From positions 1-38,300 of the forward strand of contig NZ_RSAJ01000015.1 of the NCBI RefSeq assembly GCF_003933965.1: a stretch of DNA of 38,300 nucleotides, read 5' to 3'. Below are positions 7,819-15,227 of this stretch, piece by piece. Every line of letters starts with the position of its first letter. Positions within the stretch are counted from its first letter, which is position 1. The stretch is from Streptomyces sp. RP5T (GTDB lineage Bacteria > Actinomycetota > Actinomycetes > Streptomycetales > Streptomycetaceae). The translations under genes were made by a program, and so were the position numbers. The notes beneath the pieces were generated by a model. It saw nothing but the letters and a program-made list of their open reading frames with translations, had not been told where the DNA came from and made no database searches.

Positions 7819-8220
7819 TCGACCAACAACCTCTCGGAGGGGTCGGCACCTACGTTGTGCCGCAGTCTCTCAGAGCCCAGTGCGTCATCGACTAGTGAGT
7901 ACGTCTTTGACTATTGGGCAGTTCAGGCATTCCAGCACGACGGCCTGCGCACCACCAAACAGTGGTACGCGCGGATTCCGAGTGATGTAAGCCCCAGATA
8001 AAACGGTCATAAAGAGCGAGCCCCGCCAAATGGCGGGGCTGTTGTGAGCGCAGTGAGACCGTTTGGCAACCACGCGTGGCCGTACCATCCGATTCCTCTG
8101 CCGAAACGTTATGAACACCGGGGCCGACCGTGTCCAAGGCCACAGCCGGCTCCGGGACATCTACGACAACTGCCGTATGACGATGTTGATTTGGGAGCTG
8201 GTCGACATGTCTTCGGGGCG
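7819..8220 (-). other. 402-bp region between cvn1 and cvn2: terminator plus cvn2 promoter region
   Basis: No conventional gene is seen. The right part holds the hairpin at 8019-8040. The rest (about 7860-8010) is much less GC-rich than its surroundings and probably carries the cvn2 promoter, read toward lower coordinates. A 41-codon minus-strand frame (ATG at 8008-8010, stop at 7885) includes a rare TTA codon and lacks a Shine-Dalgarno sequence; I do not call it a gene but list it as a finding. Confidence 0.5.
8019..8040 (-). terminator. Hairpin ending the cvn1 operon
   Basis: AGCCCCGCC and GGCGGGGCT pair perfectly (9 bp, AAAT loop). Read on the minus strand the stem is followed by CGCTCTTTAT, a short T-rich run, which suits a terminator for transcripts leaving cvnD1, 180 bp away. 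Confidence 0.65.
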
Positions 8221-8796
8221 TTACCGCAGACGTGCCATCAGCGCGTGCTCGACCAGCGTGATCAGGGCGCTCTTGGCGTCCGACCGGTGCCGGGCGTCCG
8301 TCGTGATGATGGGTGCGTCCGGCCCGATCTGCAGGGCCTCGCGGACCTCCTCGGGAGCGTACGGCTGGTGCCCGTCGAAGCCGTTCAGGGCCACGACGAA
8401 GGGCAGACCGCTGTTCTCGAAGTAGTCGACCGCGGGGAAGCAGTCGGCCAGGCGCCGGGTGTCGACCAGGACCACCGCGCCGATGGCGCCGCGGACGAGG
8501 TCGTCCCACATGAACCAGAAGCGGTCCTGACCGGGTGTACCGAAGAGGTACAGGATCAGGTCCTGGTCCAGGGTGATACGGCCGAAGTCCATGGCGACCG
8601 TGGTGGTCGTCTTGTCCCCGGTGTGGGTGAGGTCGTCGATGCCGGCCGACGCGGACGTCATCACGGCCTCGGTGCGCAGCGGGTTGATCTCGGAGACCGC
8701 GCCGACGAACGTGGTCTTGCCCACGCCGAAGCCACCCGCCACCACGATCTTCGCGGAGGTGGTGGCCCGCCCCGCGTCAGAGCTTGCGAAGTCCAC
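8221..8796 (-). CDS. cvnD1: Conservon GTP-binding protein CvnD (copy 1)
   Basis: The 191-aa paralogue of cvnD2 has the same P-loop (G-G-F-G-V-G-K-T-T), the same F-G-T-P-G-Q-D switch II and the same N-G-F-D in place of N-K-x-D. It differs mostly at the N-terminus and at a handful of C-terminal positions (for example H-Q-P-Y-A-P-E-E against Q-Q-P-Y-N-P-D-E). It is translationally coupled to cvnC1 by a 20-nt overlap. Bases 8534-8670 are identical to 3179-3315 in cvnD2, including synonymous sites. Role as for cvnD2; the two GTPases may be partly interchangeable (inference). Confidence 0.92.
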   Translation of the reverse strand: MDFASSDAGRATTSAKIVVAGGFGVGKTTFVGAVSEINPLRTEAVMTSASAGIDDLTHTGDKTTTTVAMDFGRITLDQDLILYLFGTPGQDRFWFMWDDLVRGAIGAVVLVDTRRLADCFPAVDYFENSGLPFVVALNGFDGHQPYAPEEVREALQIGPDAPIITTDARHRSDAKSALITLVEHALMARLR

Positions 8797-9175
8797 TGAG
8801 CACCCTTTCGAGCAGCGTCACATCGGGAGCGCCGCCGTTGTTCTCGTCGCCGCCCGGCTGGTGGATGGCCACCAGTCCGGCCTCGGCGAGGTCCGCGACG
8901 AGGATCCTGGCCACCCCGAGCGGCATGGCGAGCAGTGCCGAGACCTCGGCGACCGACTTCACCTCACGGCACAGATGGCAGATGCGCTGGTGCTCGGGGA
9001 GCAGCCCCATCAGCGCCGCCGGGTCGGCCGTCGTGCTGATCAGGGCCTCGATGGCGAGCTGGTAGCGCGGCCGGGTCCGGCCGCCGGTCATCGCGTACGG
9101 ACGTACCAGCGGCTGGTCGCCCTCATCCTCGTACGGCTCCGCGTACGGATCATGAGAGGCGGTGGGCGGGGTCAT
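8777..9175 (-). CDS. cvnC1: Conservon DUF742 protein CvnC (copy 1)
   Basis: This 132-aa DUF742 protein has a GGAGG four bases before its ATG, so the start is firm. The N-terminal leader is only ~22 residues (acidic, P-Y-A-E-P-Y-E-D-E) compared with ~75 in cvnC2. The common domain follows: Q-P-L-V-R-P-Y-A-M-T-G-G-R-T, I-C-H-L-C-R-E-V-K-S with a CxxC pair, and the same L-S-G-L-R-K-L end. Whether the cysteines bind metal is not known. It lies 110 nt after cvnB1 and overlaps cvnD1. Confidence 0.9.
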   Translation of the reverse strand: MTPPTASHDPYAEPYEDEGDQPLVRPYAMTGGRTRPRYQLAIEALISTTADPAALMGLLPEHQRICHLCREVKSVAEVSALLAMPLGVARILVADLAEAGLVAIHQPGGDENNGGAPDVTLLERVLSGLRKL

Positions 9176-9285
9176 GAATCCTCCGGGCGGGACAGCAAGT
9201 CGGTCTGGCTAGCCGTCTGGTGAGGCCGGTGGGGGGATTGTGGCGGCCGGACGGTGATTTGGTGAGACGGGTGGATCCGGTGGGG

Positions 9286-9708
9286 TCAGTGGAGCAGACT
9301 GCCTTGCAGCTCGGCTCGCAGGTCGGGCGTGAGCACGGCTCCCGCACGGTCCACGAGCAGTGCCATCTCATAGCCGACGAGGCCGATGTCGCATTCGGGG
9401 TGGGCGAGCACCGCGAGCGACGAGCCGTCCGAGACGGACATGAGGAAGAGGAATCCCCGCTCCATCTCCACGACGGTCTGGGCGACGCTGCCGCCCTCGA
9501 AGATCCGTGAGGCACCCGCTGTGAGCGAGGTCAGCCCGGACGCGACGGCCGCAAGCTGGTCGGCTCGGTCGCGCGGGAAGCCCTCGGACATCGCCAGAAG
9601 GAGTCCGTCGGCGGACACGACGACGGTGTGGGACACCCCTGGGGTGTTGTCCACGAAGTTGGTGATCAACCAGTTGAGGTTCTGTGCCGCCTGGCTCATC
9701 GGGCTCAA
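9286..9708 (-). CDS. cvnB1: Conservon roadblock/LC7 protein CvnB (copy 1)
   Basis: The 140-aa roadblock/LC7 protein is close to identical to cvnB2 in the core. The frame can begin at a TTG that abuts the cvnA1 stop (TAG-TTG), with AGGAG six bases ahead, or at the ATG three codons later (137 aa, 9697-9699). The SD spacing favours the TTG, family convention the ATG. Either way translation is tightly coupled to cvnA1. Expected role: partner of CvnD1 and the membrane sensor, by analogy with MglB/MglA. Confidence 0.92.
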   Translation of the reverse strand: MSPMSQAAQNLNWLITNFVDNTPGVSHTVVVSADGLLLAMSEGFPRDRADQLAAVASGLTSLTAGASRIFEGGSVAQTVVEMERGFLFLMSVSDGSSLAVLAHPECDIGLVGYEMALLVDRAGAVLTPDLRAELQGSLLH

Positions 9709-12700
9709 CTAACGCTCCTGCTGGTGAGTGGGGTTCGGGAAACTGCCCGTCTGGCCGTTGCCGCCGACCTGACGACCTTGCGCGATACCCCGACGGAGAT
9801 TGGTCAGCCGACCGCGCACGTCGTCAGGCGCACGCGAGACAGCAGGACCGCTTTGGTGCTGTTGCTGCTGAGCCGTACCCGGGACGAGGTTCGCCCTGGG
9901 CACCCGGCGCGGCAGGCCGGAGGTGGTGACACCGCCCGCGGCCGGCTGCCGGACGCGCTCCGCCTGCCGGACGAGGTCGTCGTTCGGCGAGCTGCGCCAG
10001 GCCGCGGAAGCCGCGGGCCGTTGCGGAGCGGCGGCGGAACTCTGGGGGGCCGGAGCCTGCTGCCGCGGCGCCTGAGCGGGGGAGGAGCCGTTGCCGTTGG
10101 CCGACTGCGCCTGTCCCTGCTGCTGGCTGCCGTGGAACCAGTTGGTCTCCAGCGTGTCGTACAGCGGCGTCCGGCCGTCCCCGGGACCCGCGGGCGGCAG
10201 CGCCTCGGGCTCCTGGCGGACCGGCCGCTGCTGCGGACGCGGCGGCACGGGCGGCCGCGGGGCGCCGAAGTCGGCGCCGTTCACCTGGGGGCGCTCGAAC
10301 TGGCCCGTGGACGAGGGGTCCTGACGGCCCGGCAGGGAGTGCTGCCCGGTGGAGCTGCCCTCGTAGCCCGGCATCGCGAACTGACCCGTGGAGCCGTTGT
10401 CGTAGCCCTGCGGGGTCGCGAACTGACCGGTCTGCGGGCCGCCGTTCTGTCCGGGCGGGGTGCCGAAGACGTCCTGGCGTACGTACTGGCCGGTGTTCTG
10501 CGGGTCGTTGGCGGCGGGACGCGGGAACTCGCCCGTGTCCTGCGGGCCGTTGGAGCCCGGCCGCGGGAACTGACCGGTGTGCTGCTGACCGCTCGATCCC
10601 GGCCGCGGGAACTGGCCGGTGTTCTGCGGGGCGTCGAAGTCCGGGCGGGGGAACTCGGAGGTGCTCGCCGGACCCTGGTGCTCCTCGATCCGCGGCATGC
10701 GGGACGTGGCGGCGGGGTCCTGCTCGTCATGGCCGCGCGGGACGTCCAGCGAGGCGCGCGGCACCGGCGGCTGCGCGTTCTCGTCGCTCCAGCTCGGTGT
10801 GCGGGGCTGCTGGTTGCCGCCGGGCAGCTCGGCCCGGGGACCACCGCGGCCCGGCAGCTGCGGCCGACGGCGCCGGCCCTGCGGCTCGGGGGCCTGGCCC
10901 GCGCCCGGGGCCTGCGGCTGCGAAGGTACGGCACCCCGGGAGCCGAAGGCGTCCTGGCCACCGAAGGCGTCCTGAGCGCTGAAGGCGTCCTGGCCCGGAC
11001 CGTTGGTGCCCGCGGCCTGCAGACCCTGCGGGGCACCCGGCGCCTGGCCGCCGAAGCCGGCACCCGCCGGAGCGGGCCGGCCCTGCGGAGGCATACCCGG
11101 ACCCTGCGGTCCGCGCTGTCCGCCCGGCGCACCGGAGCGGGGGCCCTGACCACTGCCGGGCAGCGCGGCCCGCGGTCCCTGACCGGCGTTCAGCCGTCCG
11201 CCCGAGGGGGCGCCGGCGCCGAGGGCGCCACCGCCGGGACCACCGGGCGCACCGCCGAGAGCGCCGCCGCCCTGGCCGTTGCCGCCGCCCCGACGGGCCG
11301 CGGCCACACCGGCGGCGGCCTGCGCCGCCGCGGGAGCGCCGGGGGCACCCTGTCCGGGCTTGGGCTGGGGCTTCTTGCCGCCCTGGGCGACGTCGACGGG
11401 CAGCATGACCAGCGCGGTCGTACCACCGGAGTCGGACGGGCGCAGCTGGATGCGGATGCCGTGGCGCTGGGACAGCCGGCCGACCACGAACAGACCCATG
11501 CGGCGGGAGACGGAGACGTCCACGGTGGGCGGCGAGGCGAGCCGCTCGTTGATCGCCGCGAGGTCCTCGGGGGAGAGGCCGATGCCGGTGTCGTGGATCT
11601 CGATCAGCACGCGGCCGTCGGGCAGCGCGTGACCGGTGACCTTGACCTTGGTCTGCGGGGAGGAGAACGAGGTCGCGTTCTCCAGCAGCTCGGCGAGCAG
11701 GTGCACGAGGTCGTTGACCACGCGGCCGGCCACTTCGGTGGTCGGCACGGCGGCCAGCTCGATGCGCTCGTACTGCTCCACCTCGGAGGCGGCGGCGCGG
11801 AGCACGTCGACCAGCGGGACCGGACGGGTCCAGCGGCGGCCGGGCTCCTCACCCGCGAGGACGAGGAGGTTCTCGCCGTTACGGCGCATGCGGGTCGCGA
11901 GGTGGTCGAGCTTGAACAGCGAGGACAGCTGGTCCGGGTCGGCCTCCCGGGACTCCAGCTCGGAGATGAGCGAGAGCTGACGCTGGATGAGGCCCTGGGA
12001 GCGGCGCGAGAGGTTGGTGAACATCGCGTTGACGTTGCCCCGCAGCAGGGCCTGCTCGGCGGCGAGGCGGACCGCCTCGCGGTGCACGTCGTCGAAGGCC
12101 GCGGCCACGCGGCCGATCTCGTCCCGGGAGTGCACACCGACCGACTCCACGGACGTGTCGACGTCCTGCGGGTCGGACTCGGACAGCTGCTTGACCAGCT
12201 CGGGCAGGCGGTCCTGGGCGACCTTGGTGGCGGTCTCCTGCAGGCGGCGCAGCGAGCGGATCATGGACCGGGCGACGACGAAGGCGCCGACCAGGGAGAC
12301 ACCGAGCACGATCAGGATCAGCGCACCGGCGATGATCGCGTCGCGCTCGGTGGCGCTGCGCAGCTCGCGGGCCTTCTGCTCCATGTCCTCGAGCAGCGTG
12401 TGCTCGATGCGGCCCATCTCCAGGATCTTGGTCGAGCTGTCGTCGACCCAGTCCTTGTAGGAACGCCGGTCCAGGTCGGCCAGACCCTCCGGGCGGCCGA
12501 AGGCACGGCCGGCGTACTGGTCGGCGGCCTCGATGGTGGAGCTGCCGTCCTCGATGGGCTTGAGGAGTTCCTCGGCGCCGTCGTCGCCGTAGATGCTCCG
12601 GAAGCTGTTGAGTTCGGACTCCTCGCTCTCCAGGGCGCCCTGGGCGTACAGCCGGTCGTTCTCGGTGAGCTTGCCCACGGTCGTCTTGTTGGCCGGAAGG

Positions 12701-13533
12701 GCCGCGGCGAGGATCGCGCGCTGGATGGAGGCGTACTCCTTGGCGGAGGAGAAGGCCGCCAGGGCACGCGTGCGCTGGATCATGTCCGGGTTGCTGGTGG
12801 CCTCGGCCATGTCCTGGGAGAGGTCCAGCAGGTGGGTGATCAGCCGGTGGTAGGACTCCACCGTCTGGGTCGCGTTGCCCTGGGTCTCGTAGGCGTCGCT
12901 GCGGATCTTGCTGAGCGTGTCCAGGTCGCGGACCAGGCCGACGAGGCTGTCGCGGACACCCTGGAGGTTGCCGTCCTTGCTGGAGGTGTCGATCTCCTCG
13001 GCGGCGTTGATGAAGTTCGTCGCGGCCCGGTCCGTCTTGCTGCGGAAGCCCTTGACCGTGATGTTGCTCGCCGTGGAGTTGTGCGCCAGCGGGCCCGCCG
13101 ACTGGTCGCGCTCCTCCTGGAGGGCGGCCGCCAGCTCGGTGGCCTGCTTGGTCATCTCCGTCAGCAGCTTCATGTTGTCGAGCTGCTGGATGTCGTCCAT
13201 GGAGTCGTTGATGCGCAGCGCGCCCAGCGAGGTGGCCGCCACGACGGGGAGCGCGAGCAGCGACACCAGGCGCGTGGAGATGCGCCAGTTGCGCAGGGCT
13301 ATGCGCGACCCGGGGCCGCTCGGGCCCTTCGGGGGCTTCACCGTCGGCGTGACGTCCGGGCCCGAGGACGCCGACGTGCCGAGGCGACCGGGGCCGGAAC
13401 CACCGTCGGCCGACGGTGCCGGGCCCGGGTTCTGGGCGTGCTGGGGGGAGGAACTGCCGACATTGGGGCCAGTCCCGCCGTGCCGCTCCGGCTCGGCCGA
13501 AGCGCTGCCATCCCTCTTGAAACGTCCCTGCAC
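9709..13533 (-). CDS. cvnA1: Conservon sensor ATPase CvnA (copy 1): nitrate/nitrite-sensing, HAMP and HATPase domains
   Basis: The GTG at 13531-13533 gives 1274 aa. I choose it because AGAGG sits 11 nt upstream, exactly as before cvnA2; the open frame runs back to 13785 but reads as non-coding there. Order: Pro/Gly-rich N-terminus; TM1 about 88-107; helical NIT-type sensor with Q-E-E-R-D-Q-S-A-G; TM2 about 400-423; HAMP; L-D-H-L-A-T-R-M-R-R-N (His about 544); and GHKL ATPase with E-L-L-E-N-A (Asn619), D-T-G-I-G-L and M-G-L-F-V-V-G. The ~550-residue tail is Gly/Pro/Gln-rich with TGQFPRP-type repeats and ends in the same L-P-R-R-V-P-R-A-N-L-V segment as CvnA2. Signal unknown; nitrate sensing is only a domain name here. 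Confidence 0.93.
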   Translation of the reverse strand: MQGRFKRDGSASAEPERHGGTGPNVGSSSPQHAQNPGPAPSADGGSGPGRLGTSASSGPDVTPTVKPPKGPSGPGSRIALRNWRISTRLVSLLALPVVAATSLGALRINDSMDDIQQLDNMKLLTEMTKQATELAAALQEERDQSAGPLAHNSTASNITVKGFRSKTDRAATNFINAAEEIDTSSKDGNLQGVRDSLVGLVRDLDTLSKIRSDAYETQGNATQTVESYHRLITHLLDLSQDMAEATSNPDMIQRTRALAAFSSAKEYASIQRAILAAALPANKTTVGKLTENDRLYAQGALESEESELNSFRSIYGDDGAEELLKPIEDGSSTIEAADQYAGRAFGRPEGLADLDRRSYKDWVDDSSTKILEMGRIEHTLLEDMEQKARELRSATERDAIIAGALILIVLGVSLVGAFVVARSMIRSLRRLQETATKVAQDRLPELVKQLSESDPQDVDTSVESVGVHSRDEIGRVAAAFDDVHREAVRLAAEQALLRGNVNAMFTNLSRRSQGLIQRQLSLISELESREADPDQLSSLFKLDHLATRMRRNGENLLVLAGEEPGRRWTRPVPLVDVLRAAASEVEQYERIELAAVPTTEVAGRVVNDLVHLLAELLENATSFSSPQTKVKVTGHALPDGRVLIEIHDTGIGLSPEDLAAINERLASPPTVDVSVSRRMGLFVVGRLSQRHGIRIQLRPSDSGGTTALVMLPVDVAQGGKKPQPKPGQGAPGAPAAAQAAAGVAAARRGGGNGQGGGALGGAPGGPGGGALGAGAPSGGRLNAGQGPRAALPGSGQGPRSGAPGGQRGPQGPGMPPQGRPAPAGAGFGGQAPGAPQGLQAAGTNGPGQDAFSAQDAFGGQDAFGSRGAVPSQPQAPGAGQAPEPQGRRRRPQLPGRGGPRAELPGGNQQPRTPSWSDENAQPPVPRASLDVPRGHDEQDPAATSRMPRIEEHQGPASTSEFPRPDFDAPQNTGQFPRPGSSGQQHTGQFPRPGSNGPQDTGEFPRPAANDPQNTGQYVRQDVFGTPPGQNGGPQTGQFATPQGYDNGSTGQFAMPGYEGSSTGQHSLPGRQDPSSTGQFERPQVNGADFGAPRPPVPPRPQQRPVRQEPEALPPAGPGDGRTPLYDTLETNWFHGSQQQGQAQSANGNGSSPAQAPRQQAPAPQSSAAAPQRPAASAAWRSSPNDDLVRQAERVRQPAAGGVTTSGLPRRVPRANLVPGTAQQQQHQSGPAVSRAPDDVRGRLTNLRRGIAQGRQVGGNGQTGSFPNPTHQQER
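10288..10666 (-). repeat. Degenerate tandem repeats in the cvnA1 tail (TGQFPRP-type)
   Basis: Translated on the minus strand, the motif T-G-(Q/E)-(F/Y/H)-x-x-P recurs about eight times at 13-20 residue spacing, between E-F-P-R-P-D-F-D and T-G-Q-F-E-R-P. The units differ, so they are old rather than freshly copied. Confidence 0.8.
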
Positions 13534-14029
13534 TAGCGTCGCAACCTCTGGACCAGGCGCTCCTCCGCAGAACGGCGGAGCACGGTGTCGGCGTTGTGGG
13601 GAGCGCCCTGAATACGCACCCCGGATGGTCGTGAGTGACCGGCGCTGGCTCCCCCTTCTCACCGCCGCTCGGCGCTTCTCTGCGCCCCCTGTGCGCCGGT
13701 TCGATCCCGCGGCGGTCCGTGGAATTCCAGCACAGTGCAGGATCTCCAACAAGGTATGAGGGTCAGACCGTGACCTACGTGACACCTCGTGGTGGCCGGG
13801 TCACGGGGCGTGGAAAGCTTTCTCGTCCATATCGGACATAGGTCCGCGAGTCTCCCCCAGGGGGCTGGTGTCCCAGTCGCCATGATCAGGAGCGGAATGA
13901 GGGCTTCAGGGGGTCAATGTCCGTTTCGTTAGGGTGGGTTGCGGCCGTGAATTGTCCGGTTTGCCGCTAGGTCAGTGAGCAAACTCACACGCAGATCACG
14001 GGGTCTTCGTGAGTTCGGAGGGGAATGGC
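13534..14029. other. 496-bp divergent region between cvnA1 and the small gene at 14030
   Basis: I see no convincing gene. It should hold the cvn1 promoter (minus) and the promoter of the small plus-strand gene. GTCC-ATATC-GGAC around 13826-13838 and GTGAG-CAAA-CTCAC at 13975-13988 are the clearest symmetric sequences. Several open frames cross the region but their third positions are not G/C-biased. Confidence 0.5.
13975..13988. promoter_or_regulatory. Palindrome GTGAG-CAAA-CTCAC
   Basis: It is a perfect 5-bp inverted repeat with a 4-nt centre, 41 bp before the ATG at 14030. It could be a transcription factor site or a small 5'-UTR hairpin. A further GTGAG half-site lies at about 14008. No binding protein can be named. 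Confidence 0.4.
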
Positions 14030-14285
14030 ATGTTTAGCCTGACGCTTTACAAGAAGGCCCCAACTGCCCAACCCACCACCACATCCGAGGTCGAGTACAA
14101 CCGTGAAGACGACGATGATGTTCCGCAACATTGCCAACCCGCGGCGCACGACGCTGGCGCACCTCGAGGACGCCGACGCCCTGCAGACCCCGGAGCAGCA
14201 GGAGCACCCGCTCGACCTCCCCGCCCAGACCGCCAACCCCCGTCGCACGGTCCTGATGGAGATCCCGGTCTCCGCGGCCAAGTAG
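14030..14285 (+). CDS. Small conserved-looking protein; start and coding frame are out of register (possible +1 frameshift or two overlapping ORFs)
   Basis: A strong Shine-Dalgarno (GGAGGGG) lies a few bases before the ATG at 14030, which opens M-F-S-L-T-L-Y-K-K-A-P. From about 14118, however, strong G/C third-position bias belongs to another frame (+1), ending at the TAG at 14283-14285. That frame can also start at a GTG at 14103 and then gives 60 aa: M-M-F-R-N-I-A-N-P-R-R-T-T-L near the start, A-N-P-R-R-T-V-L near the end, and an acidic middle with H-P-L-D-L-P. Reading across one extra base near 14117 would join both into about 85 aa. Either there are two coupled ORFs, or one gene with a programmed or sequencing frameshift. 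No family is recognised; a peptide precursor is possible but there are no maturation genes nearby. Confidence 0.6.
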
Positions 14286-14320
14286 GCCGGGTGGGCCGAC
14301 CAGGCCGAGCAACCGTAGCG

Positions 14321-14358
14321 CGCCCGGATCACCGCCCTTCCGGCAGGTGACCCGGGCG
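14321..14358 (+). terminator. Hairpin after the small gene
   Basis: Arms 14321-14333 and 14346-14358 pair over 13 bp with one mismatch around a 12-nt loop, 35 bp past the stop at 14285 and before the FAH-family gene. Confidence 0.6.
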
Positions 14359-14441
14359 TATCGCGCGAGGCACCGACCCCTCCCCGCGTTAGCCTGGAGC
14401 GTCAGACTCCAGCCGGCCGAGTAGAGGGGCGCCCAGATCCC

Positions 14442-15227
14442 GTGCGCATCGCCAGATTCTCCATCGACGGGAACGTCGCCTTCGGCGCGGTCGAGGGCGA
14501 CAGGCCGGACGAGCTCGTCCTCGACATCATCAAGGGCATCCCGTTCGCGGACTTCGAGCTCTCCGGTACGAAGGTCCCGCTGAGCAAGGTCAGGCTGCTG
14601 CCGCCGGTGCTCCCCAACAAGGTCGTGGCGTACGGCCGCAACTACGCCGACCACGCGAAGGAACTCGGCAACGACGTCCCGGACGTCCCGTTCGCCTTCT
14701 TCAAGCCCTCCACCTCGGTGATCGGTCCCGGCGACGAGATCCAGTACCCGTCCTTCTCCGCGGACGTCCACCACGAGGCCGAACTGGCCGTCGTCATCGG
14801 CCGCATGTGCCGCGAGGTCCCGCGCGAGCGCGTCAAGGACGTGATCTTCGGCTACACCTGCGCGAACGACATCACCGCCCGGGACGTCCAGAAGCGCGAG
14901 AAGCAGTGGGCCCGGGCCAAGGGCTTCGACACCTCCTGCCCGCTGGGCCCCTGGGTGGAGACGGACCTGTCCCTGGAGACGGCCGCCGACCTGACGATCC
15001 AGCTCACCGTCAACGGCGAACAACGCCAGCTCGGCCGCACCAGCGAGATGATCCACTCCATCGAGGACCTGATCGTCAACATCTCCGAGGCCATGACGCT
15101 GCTCCCCGGCGACGTGATCCTCACGGGCACCCCGGCAGGCGTCGGGCCGCTCACCGTCGGCGACGAGGTCGCCGTCACCATCGAAGGCATCGGCACTCTC
15201 ACCAACAAGGTTGTCAAGCGTGGCTAG
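14442..15227 (+). CDS. Fumarylacetoacetate hydrolase (FAH) family protein
   Basis: This 261-aa cytosolic enzyme carries the FAH fold: N-terminal cap, then [22 protein letters not shown], the metal-binding [20 protein letters not shown] and [10 protein letters not shown]. Members cleave acyl-pyruvate or fumarylacetoacetate C-C bonds, or decarboxylate oxaloacetate, using Mg2+. The exact substrate cannot be read from sequence and no aromatic degradation genes are adjacent. The GTG start has AGAGGGG upstream at long spacing. The stop overlaps the gltX start, so the two are co-translated, although no metabolic link is obvious. Confidence 0.88.
   Translation: MRIARFSIDGNVAFGAVEGDRPDELVLDIIKGIPFADFELSGTKVPLSKVRLLPPVLPNKVVAYGRNYADHAKELGNDVPDVPFAFFKPSTSVIGPGDEIQYPSFSADVHHEAELAVVIGRMCREVPRERVKDVIFGYTCANDITARDVQKREKQWARAKGFDTSCPLGPWVETDLSLETAADLTIQLTVNGEQRQLGRTSEMIHSIEDLIVNISEAMTLLPGDVILTGTPAGVGPLTVGDEVAVTIEGIGTLTNKVVKRG

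Noticed and set aside
4948-8001. 1017-aa plus-strand frame opposite cvnA2
   Set aside because: Antisense shadow of cvnA2, without any recognisable domain or ribosome site.
9628-13536. 1302-aa plus-strand frame opposite cvnA1
   Set aside because: Its composition is that of an antisense shadow (R/L/G/A-rich, no domain); the minus strand encodes the sensor ATPase.
13534-13785. N-terminal extension of cvnA1 to 13785
   Set aside because: The extra 84 residues are Arg-rich with no third-position bias, and the internal GTG has the same AGAGG arrangement as cvnA2.
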